DNA from: Promethearchaeia archaeon
GTDB lineage: Archaea; Asgardarchaeota; Lokiarchaeia; Sigyniarchaeales; SOKP01
Reading direction: 5' to 3'
NCBI GenBank assembly: GCA_029856295.1
Contig: JAHQWS010000302.1
Location: forward strand, 1-15,719
Length of the DNA stretch: 15,719 bases
Of this stretch, positions 7,664-14,842 are shown piece by piece; the stretch's first letter is position 1, and each line of letters opens with the position of its first letter. A program made the position numbers and the translations under genes. Below the pieces are notes generated by a model, which worked only from the letters and a program-made list of their open reading frames with translations, was not told the DNA's origin and made no database searches.

Positions 7664-7681
7664 AATTCTCGATTTTCCTAT

Positions 7682-7690
7682 TTTTAAATA
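7682..7690 (-). promoter_or_regulatory. TATA-like box for the transporter gene
   Basis: On the minus strand TATTTAAAA lies about 19-27 nt before ATG 7663. That spacing would place the transcription start at or next to the start codon, a leaderless mRNA, and no Shine-Dalgarno is visible. The 168-nt gap otherwise holds only AT-rich DNA with an (AT)n run at 7739-7750. Confidence 0.35.
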
Positions 7691-7831
7691 ATAAATTCAT
7701 TTTTTTGCTTATGTTATGTTGAGCATTTTGTTATTTTAATATATATATATTACCTTAAAAATCAACTATATATGATTACTATTAGATATAAAAAAGAAGA
7801 GTAAAAACTACTATAGATAGAATAAAGTATA

Positions 7832-9583
7832 TTAACTAATTATTAAAATCAAGTTTAATAAGAATGACATTGTAGCACCGTAAAAGATCCCTAATATTAT
7901 GAAAGAGTTTAGAAGTACCGCCCCTAATTTTTCTGTTTTATGATATATAATGCCGTTCATAAGTGAAGATATCATAAACGCAATATACGTGGCTATTAAA
8001 ACGGGCCATGCTAAAAATGACAGCATTAGAATCATTAAAAAAATTTGTATGAATAATGAAGTAATGGTAACAATGTAAGTACGCTTCTTTCTAGATTCGA
8101 TAAATTTTAATGATGGATAGAGTGTTTTTCTGTAAAAAATTTCCGTTGATAGATATAACGGAAAATAAATTATAGCCAGAGCAAAAGCAAGAAACGTATG
8201 GGGATAAACCAAATAAAACGGGTAAAATAGAGCAAATGAAAAATATAACCCTAAAAAGATTCCGGCACAACAAGCAGCGAATCCTAAAGACCTTTTGGTG
8301 GATTCGGATTTAAAATATGACAATATGCGGCCTTTAAAGTTCAATTTCCCTTCCCGCTTTTGCTCCTTTTTACGCAGTATTTTTCTAATAAAGACCACAT
8401 AAATTAAAATATTAAGCCCTGACGCAAACAAAAAAGCCCCTATTCCAAATAACAAAGAACATAAAACCCATATACTTACGAATATAAAGATTGATAAGGA
8501 AAATACCAAGATATGCTTTTTTCTGACCGAAGTTGCTGAACTTTCCGATGTTTTGGTTTTTGACAAAACAGCTTTTTTGGGTGGCGGTTGAGTATAAATC
8601 AGCCCACTCTTTTTTAGAAGATATTTTGAAAAATAGATCATTAAAGAAAATGTGGTGAAAAAAATTGCAATCATTGACAAGAAGATTAGAAGATAGCTCT
8701 GTTGATTGGAGAGCTCAATAGGTCCGTTTTTAGATGTTGAATCGAAATAATCATCTTCAAACCACGTGATTGTTTTAATTATAACTTTATCAGATAAAAG
8801 AAGATGTGCTTCCCCCACACCACTTACCGGATATGTCAATACTTCCCATTTACAATCAGTTAATTCCTGTAATCTTTTATTATATTTATACCAATAATCT
8901 TCCTTATGAACAATCAAAAGCAAATTATCTGGTTGTTTTGAAGCATTATTCATAACTTCTACAGGGTTATTTTCGTGGAGTAAGTCTTTTTGTCTATCAC
9001 TTATGTCAGCACCTTTATATGGTTTCGTCACATCAGCTACTCCGGCCCATGTTACAGTTACTGTGAATCGGTCATCGTAAAGACCATTCATAAGAGCAAC
9101 ATAACCTCCATAAGAAAATCCTAATAACCCTATTTGATCCTCATCAATTTGAGAATAAACGCCTAAATTTTCAATCTTATCTAATAATTTTGAACACATT
9201 TGAGTTGCCACGAACTCACCATCTTTATCAATATCTAACAAATCTGAATTCGCACTTTCTCCATGACCGGGCATATCAACACAAGCAACAAAAAATCCCC
9301 TCTTTGTCAATTCTAAAGGAATACGCAAATCTCTATCTTTCTGTCCACTAAATCCATGAATATAAATCACTAGTGGTTGCTTATCTTGAAAATCAATCTT
9401 TTTCGTAGGATGATATAAATTTGCGTGGAATTTTGTATCATCATATTCAAATTCGATTCTTTCATAATATAAATAACCCTGACTTCTATTTACAATTAAA
9501 AGGGATGAGAAGACGCCTAATAAAATAATAGGCATTATGATTATAATTGATCTTTGACTTATTTTTTTTTTACCCTTTGCCAT
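7832..9583 (-). CDS. alpha/beta hydrolase fused to a polytopic membrane domain
   Basis: The 583-residue protein starts at ATG 9583 with a basic MAKGKKKISQR and one membrane helix (about 11-31). Residues 40-285 form an alpha/beta hydrolase: oxyanion HGFSG (76-80), VDMPGHGES (102-110), nucleophile elbow GFSYGG with Ser157, a probable acid at Asp229 in VHKEDY, and a probable catalytic His260 in GEAHLLL. From about 295 to the end there are roughly eight or nine hydrophobic segments, with a Lys/Ser-rich linker (about 322-356) after the first and another basic loop near 400-430. By the positive-inside rule the catalytic domain should face outside the cytoplasm. The hydrolase resembles dienelactone-hydrolase/prolyl-oligopeptidase-like enzymes; esterase or peptidase activity is inferred and no substrate is known. 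The membrane domain is not one I recognise. Confidence 0.85.
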   Translation of the reverse strand: MAKGKKKISQRSIIIIMPIILLGVFSSLLIVNRSQGYLYYERIEFEYDDTKFHANLYHPTKKIDFQDKQPLVIYIHGFSGQKDRDLRIPLELTKRGFFVACVDMPGHGESANSDLLDIDKDGEFVATQMCSKLLDKIENLGVYSQIDEDQIGLLGFSYGGYVALMNGLYDDRFTVTVTWAGVADVTKPYKGADISDRQKDLLHENNPVEVMNNASKQPDNLLLIVHKEDYWYKYNKRLQELTDCKWEVLTYPVSGVGEAHLLLSDKVIIKTITWFEDDYFDSTSKNGPIELSNQQSYLLIFLSMIAIFFTTFSLMIYFSKYLLKKSGLIYTQPPPKKAVLSKTKTSESSATSVRKKHILVFSLSIFIFVSIWVLCSLLFGIGAFLFASGLNILIYVVFIRKILRKKEQKREGKLNFKGRILSYFKSESTKRSLGFAACCAGIFLGLYFSFALFYPFYLVYPHTFLAFALAIIYFPLYLSTEIFYRKTLYPSLKFIESRKKRTYIVTITSLFIQIFLMILMLSFLAWPVLIATYIAFMISSLMNGIIYHKTEKLGAVLLNSFIILGIFYGATMSFLLNLILIIS

Positions 9584-9644
9584 TATATGATTTCTCAGTA
9601 ATATTCTTAATAAAGTTATACGTCAAAAATGTCAAGATTTTTGG

Positions 9645-9660
9645 TTAAATAATATTAAAT
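9645..9660 (+). promoter_or_regulatory. TATA-like region for aroA
   Basis: TTAAATAATATTAAAT lies 25-40 nt before ATG 9685, the right place for an archaeal TATA box with a short or absent leader. The divergent hydrolase gene has its own AT-rich stretch (minus-strand TTTATTAA near 9605-9612, 22-29 nt before its ATG). The whole divergent gap is about 100 nt. Confidence 0.32.
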
Positions 9661-9684
9661 CCTTATTATTCTATTATTCACTTG

Positions 9685-11010
9685 ATGAGTACAATAAAAA
9701 TAACTCCTTCAAAAAGCTTAAACGGTGAAATCAGAGCCTCCCCCTCTAAAAGCTATTCTCATAGAGCATTTATAGCTGCTAGTCTTGCTGATGGTGTCTC
9801 AGTAATTAAAAATCCACTAACTTCTGGAGATGTTAAAATAACTATTGAAATTTTAAAATTATTAGGGGTACAGATTTTAGAAGAATCAAAAAATACTTAT
9901 ATCGTGGAAAAAATAAGAGTTTCCTTTGATTCTTATAAACAGATTATAAATTGTAAAAACTCGGGAACGTCATTAAGAATTTTTAGTGCTTTAAGTCTTT
10001 TAATTAAGGAAGGGCTGACTTTTACAGGTGAATTTTTAAAAAGAAATCGTCCTATCCGTCCTTTGTTAGAGAGCTTAAAATCTCTGGGTGCAGATTATAG
10101 CTTAGAAAAAGACCAACTGCAGGTTAAAAGGATAAGTAATAAATGCGATTTAGTGAAAATTCAAGGAGATATTAGTTCTCAATTTATTACGGCATTGTTG
10201 TTTATTAGCACCTTGTTAAAATGTGATAATAAAGATGGGATTGAAATCGAGCTAACAACTCCATTAGTTTCTCATCCCTATATTAAAATTACTATGGATG
10301 TTTTGTCATCATTTGGTATTAATATTTTAGAAGAACTTGATAATGAAAAGAAAGGAAAATATTATATCCCATGTGGCCAGAGATATAGGCCACAAGTATA
10401 TGAAATTCCGGGAGATTTCTCATCGGCAGCATTTATTATAGCAGTTGCCGCATTAGCTCTTGACGATTCTAGATTGATAATTAATAACTTAAACACCCAA
10501 AATCCACAGGGTGATAAAAGAATAATCGAAATTTTACAAAAAATGGGGACAAATATTCAAATTAATCAAGAGCAAAATCAAGTAATTATTAATGGTAATA
10601 TTTCAAAATACAATTTGCACGGAATAGATATCGATTGCAAAGAAATTCCGGATTTGTTTCCAATACTATGTGTTGCCGGCGCGATAGCTGAGGGAAAAAC
10701 AACACTCTACAACGCATCGAATTTACGCCTTAAAGAATGTGATAGGATTTCCGTTATGGTTAGAGAACTAACCAAAATGGGAGTTAAAGTCGATGAAGAA
10801 GAAGATAAACTGACAGTTTATCATAGCAGGTTGAATGGATCTAAAATAGATCATGAAGATGACCATAGAATAGCAATGGCTTGTATTATAGCTGCAATAT
10901 ATTCAAATAATAGCTCAACAATGCAAAATATAGATATTATAAGTGACTCATATCCCAACTTTATTGAGGAATTAATCAATCTTGGTGCAAATATAGAGAT
11001 CAAAAATTAA
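9685..11010 (+). CDS. aroA: 3-phosphoshikimate 1-carboxyvinyltransferase (EPSP synthase)
   Basis: The enzyme joins shikimate-3-phosphate and phosphoenolpyruvate to give EPSP, the step before chorismate synthase. From ATG 9685 it is 441 residues, a normal length. Motifs in order are PSKSYSHRAFIAA with the catalytic lysine of the first lobe (about 20-32), CKNSGTSLRIF (90-100) at the PEP site, RPIRPLLESLKSLGA, QGDISSQFITAL (160-171), PGDFSSAAF, DCKEIPDLFP (317-326) with the catalytic acid, LRLKECDR (347-354) and DHRIAMA (393-399). An in-frame TTG directly before the ATG is unlikely to be used. The IPB-like two-lobe repeat pattern is complete, so the gene looks functional. It is convergent with the ribosomal operon and divergent from the membrane hydrolase. 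Confidence 0.97.
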   Translation: MSTIKITPSKSLNGEIRASPSKSYSHRAFIAASLADGVSVIKNPLTSGDVKITIEILKLLGVQILEESKNTYIVEKIRVSFDSYKQIINCKNSGTSLRIFSALSLLIKEGLTFTGEFLKRNRPIRPLLESLKSLGADYSLEKDQLQVKRISNKCDLVKIQGDISSQFITALLFISTLLKCDNKDGIEIELTTPLVSHPYIKITMDVLSSFGINILEELDNEKKGKYYIPCGQRYRPQVYEIPGDFSSAAFIIAVAALALDDSRLIINNLNTQNPQGDKRIIEILQKMGTNIQINQEQNQVIINGNISKYNLHGIDIDCKEIPDLFPILCVAGAIAEGKTTLYNASNLRLKECDRISVMVRELTKMGVKVDEEEDKLTVYHSRLNGSKIDHEDDHRIAMACIIAAIYSNNSSTMQNIDIISDSYPNFIEELINLGANIEIKN

Positions 11011-11065
11011 GTTGGATTAATTAAGAAATTTCAACTGCATGATAATTAAATTTGTTTCCAAGCTA

Positions 11066-11482
11066 TTAACGAAACGACTTTTGGCGTCTTGCTCGGGCTT
11101 TTTTACCCCCAAACTTCTTGGGTTCAATTCTCCTTGAATCTCCACTCAAAAGATGATCATCATATTCTCTAAAAGCTCGTTCTATAGTCTTTGTTCCTAT
11201 GAATTTATTTATAACTTTGGCAATAGCGATTCTAACTGCATCCGTTTGTCCCATTGTACCACCTCCCTTAACACGTATTTTGATATCACATTTTTCCAAT
11301 TTTGGATGCTTACCAACCTCTAAGACCTCTTGTATCCTGAATCTTGCTACTTCTGGGTCATATAAGTCTAAGGGAACATTATTTATCTTTATTTGACCTT
11401 TGGCAGGATATGTTAAAACTGCTCTTGCTATAGCTGTTTTTCTTTTTCCTGATGACTGTACATGTTTTGCTTTTTCGGACAT
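11066..11482 (-). CDS. rps9: 30S ribosomal protein uS9
   Basis: The 138-residue protein is archaeal/eukaryotic-type uS9 of the small ribosomal subunit. It begins with SSGKRKTAIARAVL (10-23), has the family's KIRVKGGGTMGQTDAVRIAIAKV segment in the middle and GDSRRIEPKKFGGKKARARRQKSFR at the end. The basic tail ending in SFR reaches toward the P-site tRNA in ribosomes. It is the last gene of the Rpo3-eL18-uL13-uS9 operon, 4 nt after uL13. Rpo10 and Rpo6, which often follow in archaea, are absent; the next gene is the convergent aroA. Confidence 0.98.
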   Translation of the reverse strand: MSEKAKHVQSSGKRKTAIARAVLTYPAKGQIKINNVPLDLYDPEVARFRIQEVLEVGKHPKLEKCDIKIRVKGGGTMGQTDAVRIAIAKVINKFIGTKTIERAFREYDDHLLSGDSRRIEPKKFGGKKARARRQKSFR

Positions 11483-11486
11483 TTAA

Positions 11487-11957
11487 TTACACCTCGATTT
11501 CTCTTTTTTTCCAACCAATTCTAAGACATAAATTTTCCAGTGTGATAAATTTGTTATAATACGATAAGCGTGTTTTATCCGCATTATTAATCTCACTTGG
11601 TGTTAGATTCCCGTATCTATGTCTAAAACGTTCGGGAATATCTTCAATAAATACATGAATTCGCTTAATTGCTTCCTTTCCACGTAGTTTTTTTCTTGGG
11701 AGCATCTTTTTAATAACATTTCTCATAAAAGTATCAGGTCTTCTTGGCCAAAACGGTCCTCTCCGTGGATTAGTAGCAGTACTGATATTAAGTTTCGCTA
11801 AGTACTTTTCATGAATATTACTTTTTGTTCCACTTATTATGGCATCTTTCGCATTAATAACAACTATATATTCCCCTAAAAGAGCTTTTTTGGCAACTTG
11901 ACTGCAAAAGCGACCTAATATTTTATTTTTTGCATCTAATAATTGATATTCTAGCAT
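11487..11957 (-). CDS. rpl13: 50S ribosomal protein uL13
   Basis: The 156-residue protein is uL13 of the large subunit. Recognised segments are LLDAKNKILGRFCSQVAKKALLGE (6-29), VVINAKDAIISG (32-43), the archaeal/eukaryotic RRGPFWPRRPDTFMRNVIKKMLP (65-87) and KEAIKRIHVFIEDIP. Length and content are normal for archaea. It starts at ATG 11957 without a visible Shine-Dalgarno, 34 nt after eL18, and ends in codons that double as the ribosome binding site of rps9. Confidence 0.98.
   Translation of the reverse strand: MLEYQLLDAKNKILGRFCSQVAKKALLGEYIVVINAKDAIISGTKSNIHEKYLAKLNISTATNPRRGPFWPRRPDTFMRNVIKKMLPRKKLRGKEAIKRIHVFIEDIPERFRHRYGNLTPSEINNADKTRLSYYNKFITLENLCLRIGWKKREIEV
11490..11495 (-). promoter_or_regulatory. 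Shine-Dalgarno for rps9 inside the rpl13 end
   Basis: The minus strand reads GAGGTGTAATTAAATG. GAGGTG is a strong Shine-Dalgarno seven nucleotides before the rps9 ATG, and it is also the last two codons (Glu-Val) of rpl13 just before its TAA. This layout would couple translation of the two proteins. Confidence 0.65.
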
Positions 11958-11991
11958 AAATTTAACGTTCTTTTTGATAATTTATTTATTA

Positions 11992-12348
11992 TTAGTAAAA
12001 TACCTTAACTTTATCCCCCTGAGGGTTTTGTTCTAATAATTCTTCAATCGAAATAAGTTTGCTTCCAGAAGCTTCAATTTTCTTTTGTGCTGACTTTGAA
12101 GAATTCACACATGCAATAGTTAGTTTATGGTCCAATTCTCCTATTCCTAAGATTTTTCCCGGAACTACTATAACATCGTTATTTTTTGTTTTCTTATTGA
12201 GTCTGTATAAATTAGCCTCAATTCGATTTTTCCGTGGACCTGATAATTTTTTCGAGATTTTTCTCCATATTCTTCTTTTTGTTTTCCATAAATCTCTAAT
12301 CAGCTTGCGTTGATAATAATCTGACGGTCCAGTAATTTTATGTGACAT
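11992..12348 (-). CDS. rpl18e: 50S ribosomal protein eL18
   Basis: The 118-residue protein is eL18 (L18e), a large-subunit protein found only in archaea and eukaryotes. The central and C-terminal parts KKLSGPRKNRIEANLYRLNKKT and VIVVPGKILGIGELDHKLTIACVNSSKSAQKKI match the family, including the PGKxLGxGxLxxKxTxA core. It begins with ATG 12348, preceded by AAGGT as a weak Shine-Dalgarno. It follows Rpo3 by 48 nt and precedes uL13 by 34 nt, the standard archaeal order. Confidence 0.97.
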   Translation of the reverse strand: MSHKITGPSDYYQRKLIRDLWKTKRRIWRKISKKLSGPRKNRIEANLYRLNKKTKNNDVIVVPGKILGIGELDHKLTIACVNSSKSAQKKIEASGSKLISIEELLEQNPQGDKVKVFY

Positions 12349-12396
12349 TTTTTAATACCTTAAATACAATATAATTAATAAATTTTTTATAATCTT

Positions 12397-13221
12397 TTAA
12401 GAGATTTCAATCTCTTCTAGTTTTTCAGTAAATTCAGAAATTTTATTTAAAAATATTTCAAACGTTTTTTTAATTAACACATCGAAAGGAAGTACTCCAT
12501 CGCTTTCAAGGGTAAAAATATAAGTTTTTTCCTTCCAACTAACCTTGATTTTGCCACCGGAATTTTCCTCACAGGATTTGCATAAAATGCACGTTCTCCA
12601 ATAATCTTCCTTTAATTTGAGCTTCTTATTTGATAGTTCAAATAATTTTTCTGGACACAATTTTACAATAGTGTTTAGCTCCTCTATGTCAGTAAGTTTT
12701 GATTCATCGAATTCAATTACAGGATAAAACCTATATGCACAATTCGAAACTGTTGAAAACTTTGCATGGTCTTTTCCGGTTCCGAGAATAGCATATGCTT
12801 CTATAATCACTTTAGAATTTTTATCTATCTTCAAAATTGGAATTTCATTATGTACTGGTATAATAGCAGGGTCGTTAGAATTTAAATCGCCTGAATTTAT
12901 AACCATTGATTTATTAGTTGTATTTGTAATTTCACAGGTTAAGGATACTTGACATAGGGCACACCCGTAACCCCCACACTCACAGTCTCGTGGTAAATTG
13001 TAATTATCTAAATTAGTTTTTAAAGGAATTAGCCCTAATCTATGAGCGACAATTTCATCATAGAGAGGAGAATCATTTTTTAAAATTATAACTTCGTCGA
13101 TTGCCATTACAGGAATTTCAGACAAAATTATCCTTCTAATAGCATTTATCATTTCTATTGAAATCCCACTAACGACAAAAACGAGTCTAATATCGTTTTT
13201 TTCAAGTACTTCAAGGTTCAT
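12397..13221 (-). CDS. rpo3: DNA-directed RNA polymerase subunit Rpo3 (RpoD)
   Basis: Rpo3 is the archaeal counterpart of Rpb3 and one of the bacterial alpha subunits; it pairs with Rpo11 in the assembly platform of RNA polymerase. From ATG 13221 it is 274 residues. The dimerisation part has NAIRRIILSEIPVMAIDEV and VAHRLGLIPL. A metal-binding loop follows as CECGGYGCALC (C80, C82, C87, C90). The later insert carries C189 and then C211, C214, C217 (CILCKSC), spacing like the ferredoxin-type Fe-S domain known in some archaeal Rpo3 proteins. An earlier in-frame ATG at 13266 would add 15 Ile-rich residues before MNLEVLEKNDIRL; I take these as leader. It is the first gene of the operon with eL18, uL13 and uS9. 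Confidence 0.96.
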   Translation of the reverse strand: MNLEVLEKNDIRLVFVVSGISIEMINAIRRIILSEIPVMAIDEVIILKNDSPLYDEIVAHRLGLIPLKTNLDNYNLPRDCECGGYGCALCQVSLTCEITNTTNKSMVINSGDLNSNDPAIIPVHNEIPILKIDKNSKVIIEAYAILGTGKDHAKFSTVSNCAYRFYPVIEFDESKLTDIEELNTIVKLCPEKLFELSNKKLKLKEDYWRTCILCKSCEENSGGKIKVSWKEKTYIFTLESDGVLPFDVLIKKTFEIFLNKISEFTEKLEEIEIS

Positions 13222-13224
13222 AAG

Positions 13225-13248
13225 ATTCAAAATTTTGATGATTTGAAT
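13225..13248 (-). promoter_or_regulatory. inverted repeat in the rpo3 leader
   Basis: Directly before the chosen rpo3 ATG there is an inverted repeat, ATTCAAA (13225-13231) and TTTGAAT (13242-13248) with a 10-nt spacer. A 12-bp perfect palindrome, TCAAAATTTTGA (13227-13238), overlaps it. It could be an operator or a leader hairpin, but AT-rich DNA makes short palindromes common. Confidence 0.3.
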
Positions 13249-13289
13249 ACTTACTAAAATACACACTAAAAAATAAGTTTTACTAAATG

Positions 13290-13307
13290 TTTTAGAAAAT
13301 TCTAAAA
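13290..13307. repeat. inverted repeat between glyA and rpo3
   Basis: TTTTAGAA and TTCTAAAA form 8-bp arms with a 2-nt spacer, 4 nt beyond the glyA stop. A near copy with the same TTTTAGA/TCTAAAA arms lies upstream of glyA at 14806-14828. In the minus direction T-rich DNA follows, so it may end glyA transcription or act upstream of rpo3. Confidence 0.4.
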
Positions 13308-13311
13308 GAAA

Positions 13312-14691
13312 TTAATAAAGCTTAAGATATTCATAAGCTTTATTTGGAGTTTGAAAGCAGTATTTCACTTCCTGAAAATCCTTTTTAAACGCTGCTACGC
13401 CTTCTTTTATTTTTTTCGGATCTTGTTTATCAATTATTAACTTTTTAAAGAACTCAGCGATATCTACCATTTCACTTTTCCCCATACCTAATCGTGTGAC
13501 TTCAGAAGTACCGAGACGTAAACCCCCAGGATTCATATAATGACGAGGTTTTGCTGTACCTTTCTCTTTCCCTGGACCACTAGCGCCCCGAATATCCCAC
13601 GGCAAAAGATTTCGGTTAATAATTATGTTTGCTTCCTCCAAGATTCTTTCTATATCCCCTCCTAGACCTACAGTTTTCTCAAATTCTGTGATATCTACAA
13701 CAACTTGATGAGATTCCGTAAATCCAAGATGTTCACATAAAACTTTTAATCCCCGCTCATTTAACGCTTGAGCAAAAGCTTTTGCGTTTTCAATGACTTT
13801 TTTATGATATTCTTTACCAAATTCAAGCATTTCAGTGAGCGCAACAGCCAATCCAGCCACATTATGCAAATGGTGATTTGAAAAGAGCGCAGGAAATGCG
13901 GCATTTTGTAAATCTTCTACTAAATCCTCTCTATCAGCGATAACCGCCCCTGTTTGCGGTCCAGGGAGGGTTTTATGGCATGATAATGACACAGCATCGG
14001 CTCCCTCCCTTAGCGGATCTTGGAAATATCCAGAGCCTATTAACCCAGCCACGTGTGCCGCATCATACCCAATTGAAGCCCCGAATTCTTTTGCTACATC
14101 ACTTAATTCTTTGACTGGATGTGGAAAAAGAAAAACTGACGCCCCGAATAAGATCATTTCTGGTTCATATTCTCTAATAATTTTTATTGAACGATCTGGA
14201 TCAATATTCATATTCTCCTCGTCAAAAGCGAGATACTTGACATCTAGACCTCGAACGGTACCTGCAGTGCCATAAATTAATCGCCCTGAAGATGCTTGAT
14301 ATGGGGCATGAGATATATGCCCACCTTTAGGTATTGCTAAACAACACATTTTTCCGTGATTCCTTGATGTAAATGCATTGTATAGCACGAGATTTGCCAT
14401 AACTCCAGACACGGGTCTTACATCAGCAAAACAACAATTAAAGTATTCTTTTGTTAAATCCATACAAATTTGCTCAATCTGATCAATGTATTTACAACCT
14501 GCGTAAACTCTTTGTCCAACCCATCCTTCTGCATACCTATGGGAAAAATCTGAATTACACGCTTCTTGTACTGCTGGGCTAGTGATGTTTTCCGAAGCTA
14601 TTAGTGGTATGGCATTTTTAAACATTTCATGATGTTCATTCAATATCGACCGTATATTTTCTAATTTTCTGCTCAATGAAATCAATTCCAC
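13312..14691 (-). CDS. glyA: serine hydroxymethyltransferase
   Basis: This 459-residue PLP enzyme interconverts serine and glycine, moving a one-carbon unit to a folate or methanopterin carrier. Motifs: IPLIASENITSPAV (28-41), HRYAEGW and RVYAGCKYID (substrate and dimer contacts), GYDAAHVAGLI (208-218) with the Asp that binds the PLP nitrogen, SLSCHKTLPGPQTG (235-248) with PLP-binding Lys240, and GGLRLGTSEVTRLGM (389-403) with the carboxylate-binding Arg. The start is GTG 14691; the LSRKLENIRSILNEHHEMF helix that follows is normal for archaeal members, and the next Met (residue 23) would cut it. The family in archaea differs from bacterial GlyA in the C-terminal part, so the one-carbon carrier is uncertain. 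It lies 90 nt upstream of rpo3 on the same strand, an unusual neighbour for that operon. Confidence 0.95.
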   Translation of the reverse strand: MELISLSRKLENIRSILNEHHEMFKNAIPLIASENITSPAVQEACNSDFSHRYAEGWVGQRVYAGCKYIDQIEQICMDLTKEYFNCCFADVRPVSGVMANLVLYNAFTSRNHGKMCCLAIPKGGHISHAPYQASSGRLIYGTAGTVRGLDVKYLAFDEENMNIDPDRSIKIIREYEPEMILFGASVFLFPHPVKELSDVAKEFGASIGYDAAHVAGLIGSGYFQDPLREGADAVSLSCHKTLPGPQTGAVIADREDLVEDLQNAAFPALFSNHHLHNVAGLAVALTEMLEFGKEYHKKVIENAKAFAQALNERGLKVLCEHLGFTESHQVVVDITEFEKTVGLGGDIERILEEANIIINRNLLPWDIRGASGPGKEKGTAKPRHYMNPGGLRLGTSEVTRLGMGKSEMVDIAEFFKKLIIDKQDPKKIKEGVAAFKKDFQEVKYCFQTPNKAYEYLKLY

Positions 14692-14842
14692 TTTTAGAGA
14701 AATATTGAATTACTAAATTCAAAGTTAAATTAAAATTTTTGTAAATAATCAATGTCTTTTTCTTAGTTTCGCGAGACCTAAAGAATGTGTCGAAAATTTT
14801 ATAGAAATTTTAGATTATTTCTAAAATTAGCTACGAGTATAA
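14692..14842. other. glyA upstream region, no gene seen
   Basis: About 150 nt of AT-rich DNA between the glyA GTG and the start-less plus-strand frame. It should contain the glyA promoter; on the minus strand TAATTTAACT near 14723-14732 is a possible TATA box, 32-41 nt before the GTG. It also holds TTTTTCTTAG (14757-14766), a short GC-richer patch with TCGCGA, and the inverted repeat at 14806-14828. No open frame of note. Confidence 0.4.
14806..14828. repeat. inverted repeat upstream of glyA
   Basis: AATTTTAGA (14806-14814) and TCTAAAATT (14820-14828) form 9-bp perfect arms around a 5-nt spacer TTATT. The inner arms match those of the repeat at 13290-13307 on the far side of glyA. It may be a dyad operator or a hairpin; it lies 115 nt from the glyA start, rather far for a simple archaeal repressor site. 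Confidence 0.4.

Noticed and set aside
7739..7750. Alternating AT run in the transporter-hydrolase gap
   Set aside because: Short simple-sequence run expected in AT-rich DNA; not evidence for an origin or regulatory element.
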